Shown here: positions 33,802 through 44,000 of the stretch, piece by piece | Layout: the number at the start of each line of letters is the position of its first letter | How positions within the stretch are numbered: the stretch's first letter is position 1 | Source of the DNA: AB-137-C09 sp964458185 | GTDB lineage: Bacteria; Pseudomonadota; Zetaproteobacteria; Mariprofundales; Mariprofundaceae | DNA: 64,000 nt | Direction of reading: 5' to 3' | Assembly (NCBI GenBank): GCA_964458185.1 | Contig: CAYWFG010000009.1 | Span: 1 to 64,000, forward strand | Made by a program: the position numbers and the translations under genes | The notes under the pieces: model-generated | What the model saw: the letters and a program-made list of their open reading frames with translations, nothing else | Database searches by the model: none | Told to the model about the DNA's origin: nothing

Positions 33802-34665
33802 ATGAATAAAGTAATGATGATTATGGTTATGTTTGGTGTTGGCATGTTATTTGCCAGTGCTGATACAGCTGAGGCCAAACGGTTTGGTGGTGGTTCTAGC
33901 TTTGGCAAACAACGCAGTGCACCGAGCAAACAACCTGCCATGAATCAACGCACTAGCCCTGCATCCCAAGGTACAGCCCAGCGTGGTTCTGCACGTTCTG
34001 GCATGATGGGAATGTTAGGTGGATTGGCGTTGGGTGGTTTGTTGGGAGCTATGTTTTTTGGCGGTGGCTTTGAAGGCATTAACTTTTTTGATATAGCTAT
34101 CATTGCGCTGATTGGTTTTGCTGCATTTGTGTTTATGCGCAAACGTGCAGCGGCAGCAAATTCGCAACAAGATTATGCGTATGCAGGTGGTGCGGGTACA
34201 CAGCCCATGCCTGATCATGCACCCAGCGATCACCCACCATCACATGCTCATGATTTTTCTCAGGCGACAGCACGTCCCGATATTGATGAAGCGCATTTCT
34301 TACCCGCAGCAAAAAGCATTTTTATGCGCATGCAACAAGCATGGGATGAACAAAACAGCACAGACATTGAACAATTCTGCACCCCAGACGTTGCTAAAAA
34401 AGTGATTGCAGACATGCAGGCTGATGGTCATCGCCATGAAACAGAAGTAGGTATGCTCGATGCCGTCTTGATGGATGCTTGGTTAGAGTCAGATCAAGAT
34501 TGGGCATCCGTTCATTTTACTGCCATGATGAAAGAAACAACAGTGCAAGAAGATGGTCAATCAAGCACTGAATCTTCATCAACTGTCAATGAAATATGGA
34601 CATTTTCTCATGATCCTTCAGGTGACGATCCAACATGGTATTTGGCAGGTATTGCCCAGCAATAA
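33802..34665 (+). CDS. Tim44-like domain protein
   Basis: The 287-residue protein has a signal peptide (ADTAEA/K), a Gly-, Ser- and Gln-rich segment, one strongly hydrophobic region (GGLALGGLLGAMFFGGG and FFDIAIIALIGFAAFVFM), then a linker and a C-terminal Tim44-like domain (EAHFLPAAKSIFMRMQQAWD, ending DPTWYLAGIAQQ). AGGAGA precedes the ATG. Such proteins are membrane-associated; the bacterial role is not defined. It follows the toxin-antitoxin pair on the same strand. Confidence 0.85.
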   Translation: MNKVMMIMVMFGVGMLFASADTAEAKRFGGGSSFGKQRSAPSKQPAMNQRTSPASQGTAQRGSARSGMMGMLGGLALGGLLGAMFFGGGFEGINFFDIAIIALIGFAAFVFMRKRAAAANSQQDYAYAGGAGTQPMPDHAPSDHPPSHAHDFSQATARPDIDEAHFLPAAKSIFMRMQQAWDEQNSTDIEQFCTPDVAKKVIADMQADGHRHETEVGMLDAVLMDAWLESDQDWASVHFTAMMKETTVQEDGQSSTESSSTVNEIWTFSHDPSGDDPTWYLAGIAQQ

Positions 34666-34666
34666 T

Positions 34667-35425
34667 TTAACCATTCATCCATCCTTGCAGCAAACCTAAG
34701 TATTCATGAAGAGCAAAACGGCTATCAGCCAAAACCCCTGCTGAAGGAAAAAAGCTCAATAATTGATACGCGGTTTGCTGCGTTAGGTATTTCGTGGGCG
34801 CGGCAATCACCGTTAAGCCTTGTGCTTCAAAATACATCCGTGAACGTGGCATGTGGATGGCATTGGTGACCAATATAATATGTTTTACCTGTGCCTTTTT
34901 TAATAATGCCGCAATCATTTGGGCATTGCCTGCCGTGTTTTTAGAACGCCCTTCTGTGCGAATATGTGCCGCAGCAACACCAAATTGAAGCAACCAGCGT
35001 TGCAACACCATCGCTTCTTCTTCCAGCGAAGGATCAAGCGGCTTGCCGCCACTGGCATACACCAACAAGCCTGTTTCTTTGGCAATTTTAGCCGCATAAA
35101 GCGTGCGCATCATGGCATCAGGAGAAGGCAGGCTTTGACGGTTATATTCAGGCGCGTGTTCATACAAACCGCCCCCTAACAATACAATTACGGTTGGCTT
35201 AGCAGGTAGGTTGGCTAACGATAATACAGGTGAGGCATATTCCAACGGAGCAGTCAGTGCATCACGCACGGGGGCGGTTGATAAGGCATACAGCAGCACA
35301 ACACTGGTAATAACCAGCGCACGTCCCCACCATTTACGGTAAAATACCAGCCCAACGCTAGCCAACACCACAATACCACCGGGTGGCAGCATCAACATGG
35401 CAATGGCTTTTAAAGCAAGCAGCAT
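34667..35425 (-). CDS. YdcF/ElyC-type DUF218 membrane protein
   Basis: The 252-residue protein has two N-terminal hydrophobic segments and a DUF218 domain: PTVIVLLGGGLYEHAPEYN, KETGLLVYASGGKPLD, IRTEGRSKNTAGNAQMIAALL and IILVTNAIHMPRSRMYFE. ElyC of E. coli acts in lipid II or peptidoglycan metabolism; this is the closest plan. Its start overlaps the pyk stop as TAATG. Confidence 0.87.
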   Translation of the reverse strand: MLLALKAIAMLMLPPGGIVVLASVGLVFYRKWWGRALVITSVVLLYALSTAPVRDALTAPLEYASPVLSLANLPAKPTVIVLLGGGLYEHAPEYNRQSLPSPDAMMRTLYAAKIAKETGLLVYASGGKPLDPSLEEEAMVLQRWLLQFGVAAAHIRTEGRSKNTAGNAQMIAALLKKAQVKHIILVTNAIHMPRSRMYFEAQGLTVIAAPTKYLTQQTAYQLLSFFPSAGVLADSRFALHEYLGLLQGWMNG

Positions 35426-36876
35426 TACACGCAGATCACTGTGATTGAAGGATGATTCAGCGCATGGGCTTTATGAAAGCCTTGCACCAACAAAACAGTT
35501 TCACCCTCGACAGCCAAAGAAAACTGTTTCGTTAATGTTGCTGCCAAGGAACAAGGATCGGTCATTTGCTCGGCATCAACCAACACGGGAATCACCCCCC
35601 ATAGCAAATTTAACCGCCGACAAATCGTAGCTGATGTTGAAATAGCCAATATGGGTGCTTCAGGTCTGGCAGCAGCCATCGCTTTAGCAGTTACGCCCGT
35701 AGGCGAAAACACCACAATAGCACGCACCATTAAATCGCATGATAACCCTGCCATAGCACGGGCGACAGCATCGCCAAAACTAAGTGGCGGCACTGTTTTT
35801 TTGTGCATAGATAAACCACTAAAAGCAGATTGTTGCCACAAACAACTTTCGGCATAGCGCACAATACGATCCATGGTCGTTGCTGCTTCAATAGGAAATT
35901 GCCCTGCTGCTGTTTCAGCGGACAGCATCACCGCATCAGTACCATCGGTCACTGAATGAAATACGTCAGTGACTTCAGCACGGGTGGCACGGGCATGCTC
36001 AATCATGGATTCTAGCATTTGGGTAGCAACGATCACTGGCTTATCCATGCTTCTTGCCGTATCAATCAACATTTGTTGGGCAAGAGGCACTTGTTCGGCA
36101 GGAATTTCAACCCCTAAATCTCCCCGTGCAACCATAATTCCATCTGCCACACGGACAATATCACTGGCGTTTTCTACTGCTTCAGGGCGTTCAATTTTGG
36201 CAATAATACCTACATTTCGCGCACCAAGGTGGTGACGCAGTTCAAGCACATCGTCTGCCGTGCGAACAAATGATAACGCAAGAAAATCGACACCCAATGC
36301 CGTTGCAAAATCGGCATCCAATAAATCTTTTGCTGTTAAGGCTGGGGCTGATACCGTTGAATCGGGCAAGTTAATGCCTTTATGATTGGTGAGTACACCG
36401 CCTGCTTCAACGCGGCATAACACATCTTGCCTGTTGCATTCAAGCACCCGAAGTTGCATCACACCATCAGCGAGCAAAATTCGTTGCCCCACCGATACAT
36501 CTTGATGCAAAGCGGGGTATTGCGATGCAATCAAGCCTGCTCGCCCCTCTACCTTGCGCGTGGTAACGGTGACAGTTTTCCCTTTAGTGAGGGTGATGCC
36601 ACCATCTTGAAACATACCACAACGGATTTTAGGGCCACATAAATCAGCCAAAATCGTAGTGTGGCACTGCTTGCACACTGCCTCATCACGAATCATTTGA
36701 TAATAAAGGCGGTGCGTTGCATGGTCACCATGCGACATATTTAGACGAAAGACATTCACCCCAACATGCAACAACAATTGAATGGCCGCGATGCTATCAA
36801 TAGCAGGCCCCATAGTGACGATGATTTTGGTTCTGCGTTTTTTTAGCAAGGCAGGGTTTGAATAGACATCAGTCAT
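35425..36876 (-). CDS. pyk: pyruvate kinase
   Basis: Start chosen at ATG 36876 behind GAAGGTG; an upstream ATG at 36897 would add seven residues. The 483-residue glycolytic enzyme makes pyruvate and ATP from phosphoenolpyruvate. Signature segments are TKIIVTMGPAIDS, NVFRLNMSHGDH, the active-site IIAKIERPEAVENA with its Lys, VARGDLGVEIP and MLSAETAAGQFP. It overlaps the DUF218 gene. Confidence 0.96.
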   Translation of the reverse strand: MTDVYSNPALLKKRRTKIIVTMGPAIDSIAAIQLLLHVGVNVFRLNMSHGDHATHRLYYQMIRDEAVCKQCHTTILADLCGPKIRCGMFQDGGITLTKGKTVTVTTRKVEGRAGLIASQYPALHQDVSVGQRILLADGVMQLRVLECNRQDVLCRVEAGGVLTNHKGINLPDSTVSAPALTAKDLLDADFATALGVDFLALSFVRTADDVLELRHHLGARNVGIIAKIERPEAVENASDIVRVADGIMVARGDLGVEIPAEQVPLAQQMLIDTARSMDKPVIVATQMLESMIEHARATRAEVTDVFHSVTDGTDAVMLSAETAAGQFPIEAATTMDRIVRYAESCLWQQSAFSGLSMHKKTVPPLSFGDAVARAMAGLSCDLMVRAIVVFSPTGVTAKAMAAARPEAPILAISTSATICRRLNLLWGVIPVLVDAEQMTDPCSLAATLTKQFSLAVEGETVLLVQGFHKAHALNHPSITVICV

Positions 36877-36905
36877 GGTTTCACCTTCAAAAATCATCCA
36901 ATATA

Positions 36906-37661
36906 TTAAGGCGAAATCATTGATTCAATCTCTGCCAGCCAAGGCATATATTCAATCAACCATGCCGATAAGGTCGCAAAGCTACCCAAAAATATCAGCA
37001 CACCGACAATAATCAATAGCACACCAGAGATCCGTTCAACCCAATGCAAATGGGCTTTAAAACGGTTAGACCATTGCAAAAATTCATTCGTCGCCAAGGC
37101 TGCCAACAAAAAGGGAATCGCCAAACCAGCAGAATAAGCAAGCAAGAGAAAAATACCTTGGCTAACATTCTGTTGCGCACCTGCCATGGTTAAAATAGCA
37201 CCCAAAATCGGGCCTACACAGGGCGTCCAACCAAAAGCAAATGCCGAGCCGAGCATCAATGCACCCACCCCCGTTTTGGCATTGATTTTACCCGTATCTA
37301 CATGGGCATCCATCATTAAAAAAGGAATACGAATAAATCCTGTGTAATGAATACCAAAAATCACAATAATAATACCAGCGACTTTGCCAAGCACTGCCAT
37401 ATTACTAAGCATCCATTGCCCTAACCACGTTGCTGATGCACCGAGTAAAACAAACACTAAGCTGAAACCAAGAATAAACCACAGTGATTGAATCACCGCT
37501 GTGCGGCGTACATCATCGTGCTTTCCTGCTTGTTTTAAGCTATCGACAGAAACGCCACTGATATACGAAAGGTACGCAGGAACCAATGGCAATACACAGG
37601 GCGATAAAAACGACAATAATCCAGCGAGAAACGCGCCAAATAAACTAACTTCATGAATCAT
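36906..37661 (-). CDS. ccdA: cytochrome c biogenesis protein CcdA
   Basis: The 251-residue inner-membrane protein has six hydrophobic segments and the two transmembrane cysteines that carry electrons from thioredoxin to the periplasm (SFLSPCVLPLVPAYLSYISG and FAFGWTPCVGPILGAIL). It supplies reducing power for haem attachment. It is a CcdA-type short form without the DsbD periplasmic domains. It lies directly downstream of the clpB remnant. Confidence 0.95.
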   Translation of the reverse strand: MIHEVSLFGAFLAGLLSFLSPCVLPLVPAYLSYISGVSVDSLKQAGKHDDVRRTAVIQSLWFILGFSLVFVLLGASATWLGQWMLSNMAVLGKVAGIIIVIFGIHYTGFIRIPFLMMDAHVDTGKINAKTGVGALMLGSAFAFGWTPCVGPILGAILTMAGAQQNVSQGIFLLLAYSAGLAIPFLLAALATNEFLQWSNRFKAHLHWVERISGVLLIIVGVLIFLGSFATLSAWLIEYMPWLAEIESMISP

Positions 37662-37738
37662 AATAGGTGTTTAATATCCTTTTGTTGGCTCAGTCGTGTA
37701 CGGCTAAGAATACTTGCATTTTATTGCGAGTTGCCTTA

Positions 37739-38261
37739 TTACGACTTATCCATCGCAGTAAAATGCAAAGCATCATCAACCACAGAGATATGCAAGGTCT
37801 GCCCCATCAACAACTCCGATGCAATAAGCATACGGACAACAGGGGTTTCCACCATTTTCTGAATCACACGTTTGAGTGGACGCGCACCATAAACGGAATC
37901 ATAGCCCTTGTCAGCTAATCATGCATGCGCGTTTGCATCGACCGTTACATCAATATGCTGCTCGGCTAAGCGAGCCATGAAACTTTGCATAAACAACATC
38001 ACCACTTGCACAGTATTTGCATGGCTTAAAGGGGTGAACAATACGGTATCATCAACACGGTTAAGAAACTCTGGGCGAAAGTGTTGCTGCAACAAACCCA
38101 TCACTTGTGCCTCTGCTGCTGCATCAGGGATTTTTTTGCCTCATCAAGCAACAACACACAGTAAGGTTTGCGTCGCACGGCTTCGGTTAATTATTCGCTT
38201 TTTTAAAACCAACATAACTCGGAGGTGCGCCCAGCAAGCGCAAAACCGTGTGTTTTTCCAT
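37739..38261 (-). pseudogene. clpB: decayed C-terminal remnant of clpB
   Basis: Read on the minus strand, pieces of the ClpB second ATPase module and C-terminus are recognisable in order: EKHTVLRLLGAPPSYVGF, then after a frame change EAVRRKPYCVLLLDE. A deletion of about 45 residues follows, then QQHFRPEFLNRVDDTVLFTP, an in-frame TGA, LADKGYDSVYGARPLKRVIQ, and a final TAA at 37739. The N-terminal domain, first AAA module, Walker A motifs and middle domain are gone. The frame shifts, deletion and stop show that it is dead. Short open frames on either strand here are by-products. Confidence 0.9.
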
Positions 38262-38382
38262 GTACTCGCTCCTATCAATGCGCACTATATTTTGCTAACC
38301 CTCTTGAATATTACAAGAGCCAAACTTTTTTTAAAATCACCTCATTTATTTACTATTGCACAGTACATCTTAGATTGCGCTA

Positions 38383-40458
38383 ATGCAAACATCATGGGCT
38401 TGTACCATCTTATTAATATTTTTATTGTACAGCTCTCTGGCACAAGCGCGTGTTGATTTGCTTGCTGATGAAGTGGTGCGCGATAGCTACGGCGAAATCA
38501 CCGCTGATGGTCATATTGACGCAACTCGTGATGATGAACGATTGCATGCTGATCACCTACGTTATCACCCCTTAAAAAAAGAAATTTACGCCCACGGTCA
38601 TGTTAAACTTACCTCTCCTACTGCAACCATTCAAGCCAAATCTGCCCGTTTGCATACTATCAATAAGTCAGGCACGCTTACTGAAGCCATCGTAACACTG
38701 CCTGATGGGCAACACATTCAAGCCAAACGTCTACAGCGCGTCGATGAAATGCATTTTAGCGGTGAAGATGTAACTTTTACAGAATGCTCGATTGAAAGCC
38801 CTGCATGGTTATTGCGTGCCAGCCGCATTGACGTTGACCAAGAGTCTGGTGAAATGTCTATTGAACATGCACGTTTTGAAATCGCGGGGATTCCTGTTTT
38901 TTATAGCCCTTATTGGCAATACCCACTGCGTCGAAGGTCAGGCTTATTGATGCCGATGATCAGCACCAGTCAGCAACGAGGCACAGAGTTTTCGATGCCT
39001 TATTATATTGCCCCCGCAGAAAACTGGGATGCAACCTTCACCCCCCGCTGGATGACAGCCCGTGGTTTAATGAACGAACTAGAAGTCCGCCATGTATCAA
39101 CGTTAGGCTATGAACAATGGCAAGCTGCGTTGCTACAAGATAAAGTAACCGCAACAAGACGTTACCAAATCAAAGGTCGCATGATGGAGCACCTTCCTTT
39201 TGGCTTTACCCTGCAAGCAGACATTAATCAAACCAGTGACAATCAGTATTTATCGGATTTTTCTGCTGATGGCAGCATGGTGAGTGCGCGTTTTATTCAA
39301 AGCAAGGCAAGTGTAGGCTGGCAAGGATCGTTAGGCAATGTCACCTTGCTCGGTTTGAAACAACAAGATTTATCCCAACCCAACAACAACCAAACATTGC
39401 AATGGCTGCCCCGCCTTGATGCAAACTTTACTATCCCTTTGATGCAAAACGCACAATTACACCTTGAACAACAGATCACCCGCTTTGCCAGACCCTTGTT
39501 ACTCAGTGGTTGGCGCATGCATGCCAACCCTTGGGTGGAAATACCTTTTACCCCGCTAGGCGGTGCGGTAGACATTACTTTGCGCGCAGGCATGCACCAA
39601 TGGAACTATTGGCAATTACGCAACAGCCCACAACGTGCCGATCGCGCTCGCGCTTATGAAACCAGCTTGCAAGGTGCTTTGCACTTAGAACGCATCAGCA
39701 CCAATCGCCATTGGCGGCATGAAATCACACCAACGCTGCGTTTTGATTATGCCGTCGCACCTGATCAATCCGCACTCCCGCGTTTTGACACCGCGTTTTC
39801 AAGGCTTACAATCAACAACCTCATGCAAGGCAACCGCTTTACAGGGCTAGACCGTGTGGAACGGATGAAACGCCTAAGCTTGATGCTACGCAACAATGTG
39901 CAATTTAAAGATGAGAAAAACAAACGAAAATGGTCAGTATTGACACTGGGTTTTGGTACAGCATGGGATTTTCTTCGCAGCAGCGTAGACCCGACCCTAA
40001 GCCCTACACCGAGACGTAATTATGCCAATTTATTGGGCGAGTTTTCATTATCGCCGAATCCAAACTTCCATGTTTCTGCTGATGGTCAATACAACCCTAT
40101 TGCCCGTTATTGGGCAACGGTCAATGCTGCCCTGCAATTAACCCACGAAGACGGTCATCGTTTATCGGTCACTTGGCAACATACCGATAGCCGTTATGTG
40201 CCAACAGCAACCAATTTAATTGGCTTGAATGTATCAGCACATCTGTACCGCCGTTGGCAACTATCTTCTGTGTGGCAATATGATTCGATACTAAAGTTAA
40301 CCCAACAAGCCACGGTAAGTCTTGCCTACAAGCATCCTTGCTGGAATATTAGCATAGAAGGGTTTCGGGTCAATCGTGCAGGCAGCGCAGGCAATAGCAA
40401 CGCGGGGTTTCGATTTATGCTGGGCTTGAAAGGCTTGGGCAGCGTGGGCGGTGAATAG
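38383..40458 (+). CDS. lptD: LPS-assembly outer-membrane protein LptD
   Basis: The 691-residue precursor has a signal peptide ending at AQAR and a periplasmic OstA-type jellyroll (ITADGHIDATRDDERLHADH, YAHGHVKLTSPTATIQA). The barrel begins after FYSPYWQYPLRRRSGLLMP. It inserts LPS into the outer leaflet. Only two cysteines are in the mature chain (Cys135 and Cys653), so at most one jellyroll-barrel disulfide can form, compared with two in E. coli. The usual neighbour surA is absent. It is somewhat shorter than E. coli LptD. Confidence 0.93.
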   Translation: MQTSWACTILLIFLLYSSLAQARVDLLADEVVRDSYGEITADGHIDATRDDERLHADHLRYHPLKKEIYAHGHVKLTSPTATIQAKSARLHTINKSGTLTEAIVTLPDGQHIQAKRLQRVDEMHFSGEDVTFTECSIESPAWLLRASRIDVDQESGEMSIEHARFEIAGIPVFYSPYWQYPLRRRSGLLMPMISTSQQRGTEFSMPYYIAPAENWDATFTPRWMTARGLMNELEVRHVSTLGYEQWQAALLQDKVTATRRYQIKGRMMEHLPFGFTLQADINQTSDNQYLSDFSADGSMVSARFIQSKASVGWQGSLGNVTLLGLKQQDLSQPNNNQTLQWLPRLDANFTIPLMQNAQLHLEQQITRFARPLLLSGWRMHANPWVEIPFTPLGGAVDITLRAGMHQWNYWQLRNSPQRADRARAYETSLQGALHLERISTNRHWRHEITPTLRFDYAVAPDQSALPRFDTAFSRLTINNLMQGNRFTGLDRVERMKRLSLMLRNNVQFKDEKNKRKWSVLTLGFGTAWDFLRSSVDPTLSPTPRRNYANLLGEFSLSPNPNFHVSADGQYNPIARYWATVNAALQLTHEDGHRLSVTWQHTDSRYVPTATNLIGLNVSAHLYRRWQLSSVWQYDSILKLTQQATVSLAYKHPCWNISIEGFRVNRAGSAGNSNAGFRFMLGLKGLGSVGGE

Positions 40459-40594
40459 TGGGCTTGAGTGATGGAAAATTCCAAATCAATCCGCTAACCC
40501 TCCACCACCATCCAGCCTGCTTCTTTTAGAGCAGTGCAAAAGTATGCCCGCGCTGCCCATTACTACGAAATGCTGAATTCAGGTAGGTTTATTA

Positions 40595-40996
40595 TTGTCT
40601 CTAGAATTTAGAAGAAAACTATTAAATAATACCCCCTACAGTCCAAACACACATCTTTTGTTGGACTTCTTTGGTGCAACATCACTCAACAATGAAGTGG
40701 TGATTGAACAAGCCATGCGGCTTGCTGCAACAGTATGCCATGCCACTGTGATTGATGTTCGTTTGCACAGCTTTGGCGAAAACATGGGGGTGACGGGTGT
40801 CGCATTACTGGCTGAATCGCATATCAGCATCCATACATGGCCAGAGATTGATTATGCTGCGCTTGATGTGTTTATGTGCGGGCGTTGCAACCCTCGCTTG
40901 GCGATTGAACCGTTGCAGACAGTGTTTAAGCCAGAACGGGTTGAAATTCGTGAGATTACGCGGGGAAGGATGGAACTATCAAGTAAGTATGGCTAA
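40595..40996 (+). CDS. speD: S-adenosylmethionine decarboxylase proenzyme
   Basis: The start is probably TTG 40595, as no suitable ATG precedes the conserved domain and AGGTAGG lies upstream. The 133-residue proenzyme is of the small class 1B type. The self-cleavage site is in LLAESHISIHTWPE, where the Ser becomes the pyruvoyl group; FGENMGVTGVA and ALDVFMCG complete the core. It provides the aminopropyl donor for spermidine synthesis. speE is not adjacent. Confidence 0.92.
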   Translation: MSLEFRRKLLNNTPYSPNTHLLLDFFGATSLNNEVVIEQAMRLAATVCHATVIDVRLHSFGENMGVTGVALLAESHISIHTWPEIDYAALDVFMCGRCNPRLAIEPLQTVFKPERVEIREITRGRMELSSKYG

Positions 40997-41095
40997 ATAA
41001 TAATGCTATAAGATCACAAGAAACAACGCAGTTAGCGTAAAAAATAGGCCGAACTAAGCGGTAGACGAAATGTCAACAGAGTCTAGCATGCGCCC

Positions 41096-44000
41096 ATGAT
41101 TGCAAACTCTGCCCCCCAACTGCTCTACTTGTTTGGCGATGCTGCCTTATCTTCTTTTCGTTTAAATAAATTACAAACACAACTACAAGCGATTGATTGT
41201 GAACCCACCACATTAACGGCAACGCTGTTGTATGTGGCAGAAGTTAGCACGATTGATAACGATGACACGTTACGCTTACAACAGATTTTAGCGGCGCATC
41301 CAAGCTATTGTGCTATTCATGACATCGCAAAAAACGATGCGCAACGCTTGGTTTTTCCTCGCTTGGGTACGATTAGCCCGTGGTCAAGCAAGGCGACTGA
41401 TATTATCGGGCAATGCGGCGTAAAGCATGTCTTGCGCATTGAACGTGGTATTTTGTGGGTGCTTGAAGGTTTAACAACACAACAATTAACACAAGCATCA
41501 GCATTATTGTTTGATCGGATGACGGAGTCTTTGCTGTGCGATTGGGCAAGTATTGCAACACTGTTTCAACATGCTTCGCCTTCTCCATTGGTCTATATTG
41601 CTGTGAGAAAAGATGGTCGTGAAGCGTTGAGTGCTGCCAACCGTGGTATGGGGCTGGCTCTTTCGGCAGACGAGCAAGATTATTTGTTTACTCATTACTC
41701 AACCATCCAACGTGACCCTACCGATGCTGAATTGATGATGTTCGCGCAGGCTAACTCTGAACATTGTCGCCATAAAATTTTTAATGCTGATTGGATTATT
41801 GATGGTGAATCACAAAAGCATTCATTATTTGACATGATTCGCCATACCCATAAAATGCAACCAAAGGGAACACTGGTCGCCTACAGTGATAATTCTTCAG
41901 TGATTGAAGGCAACAAGGCGGATCGTTTTCACCCATCTGCCGAGGATGCTTGTTACCGTATTCATAGCGAAGATAGTCATATCCTGATGAAAGTTGAAAC
42001 ACATAACCACCCTACTGCCATCTCACCGTTTGCAGGGGCTGCAACAGGTGCAGGCGGTGAGATTCGTGATGAAGGTGCAACGGGTATTGGCAGCAAGCCC
42101 AAGGCTGGCTTGTGTGGCTTTACTGTTTCTAACTTGCATATTCCTGATTTTGAACAGCCATGGGAACAGCCAACAGGCAAACCTGAACGCATGGACACAG
42201 CCTTAAACATCATGCTTGAAGGGCCGATTGGTGCGGCTGCATTTAATAACGAATTTGGTCGCCCTAATCTTTGTGGTTACTTTCGCAGCTATGCGCAGCG
42301 CGATGGGCGCGAGTTTCGCGGTTATCACAAACCCATCATGATTGCTGGTGGTCTTGGCAATATCAATGCGCGTGATGTTCATAAAAAAGAGGTTCCTTCG
42401 GGCAGTCTCATCATTCAACTGGGTGGTCCTGCCATGTTGATTGGTTTAGGTGGTGGCGCAGCTTCTAGTATGGATGCGGGCAGCAACCACGAATCATTGG
42501 ACTTTGATTCGGTGCAGCGTGGCAATCCAGAAATGGAGCGGCGTTGCCAAGAAGTATTGGATCGTTGTTGGCAAATGGGCGCGCAAAATCCTATTTTATT
42601 TATTCATGATATTGGCGCAGGCGGTTTATCGAATGCGGTGCCAGAGTTGGTGCATGATGCAGGTCGTGGTGCATGGCTTGATCTGCGTGCCGTGCATAAC
42701 ATGGAACTGGGCATGAGTCCGATGCAAATTTGGTGTAACGAAGCGCAAGAACGCTATGTGTTGGCGATTGCTGCCGAACATCAGCAATTATTCACGGCAT
42801 TATGCGCCCGTGAACGCTGCCCTTTTGCGCTATTGGGTACGGCAACAGATGATCAAAACCTTACCGTCAACGATACATTATTTACTGAAAAAACCGTAGA
42901 TATCCCTCTCGCTGTATTGCTAGGAAAAACGCCACAAATGGTGCGTGATGTACAACGTCGCTCTGCTGCGCCGATAGCCTTACCTGATGCGATAACTTTA
43001 CCTGAAGCCATTATGCGCGTATTACATTTGCCTGCTGTCGCCAGTAAATCGTTTCTTATTACCATCGGAGATCGCTCTGTCACTGGGCTTGTTGCCAGAG
43101 ACCAAATGGTCGGGCCTTGGCAAGTACCCGTTGCCGATGTTGCTGTGACCTGTGCTGATTTTGAACATTACCACGGTGAAGCAATGTGTATGGGAGAGCG
43201 CACCCCCATTGCCGTACTCGATGCTCCCGCATCAGGACGCATGGCAGTCGCCGAAGCATTAACCAACCTTGCCGCAGCCTCGGTGTTGCGACGAGAAGAT
43301 ATTAAGCTATCCGCTAACTGGATGGCAGCATGTGGCCATGCAGGCGAAGACGCTGCATTGTATGATACGGTACAGGCTGTTGGTTTAGCATTTTGCCCTG
43401 CACTGGGGTTATCAATCCCCGTCGGTAAAGATTCACTCTCGATGAAAACGGTATGGCAGCAAGATGGTGAAGCGCAAGCAATGGTTTCACCCGTATCGTT
43501 GATTGTTTCTGCCTTTGCCCCCGTTGATGATGTACGCCGAACATTAACGCCACAACTGCATGATGAAGATAGCAGTATATGGCTGATAGATTTAGGCGCA
43601 GGCAAAAAACGACTCGGCGGCTCTGCCTTAGCACAGGTATTTTCGGCAACGGGCGATACGCCGCCAGATATTGATTCCCCCGCATTGTTAGCCGCGTCCT
43701 TTGATGCCATTCAGGCACTCAACCGTGCAGGATTGTTGTTGGCATACCATGATCGTTCAGATGGCGGACTCTGGACTTCGTTGTGTGAAATGGCTTTCGC
43801 TGGCAATCAAGGTATTACCATTGAACTGGCAACGGATGATGCTGTGATTCCCACCTTGTTTAATGAAGAAGCAGGTATGCTGGTACAAGTATCCGCTAGC
43901 CATGAATCAGACTTTTTGCAACAACTGGAAGCCTTTGAACTGCGCGATATCACCTGCCGCATTGCATCTCTTCATGCTGATAAAACAATTTGCATTGAGC

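Noticed and set aside
37908..38456. Plus-strand frame of 182 codons
   Set aside because: It runs antisense through the clpB remnant and into the start of lptD; it is a by-product of the pseudogene.
40459..40594. Possible protein remnant between lptD and speD
   Set aside because: A minus-strand fragment reading TALKEAGWMVVEG looks protein-like, but it is too short and no family could be named.
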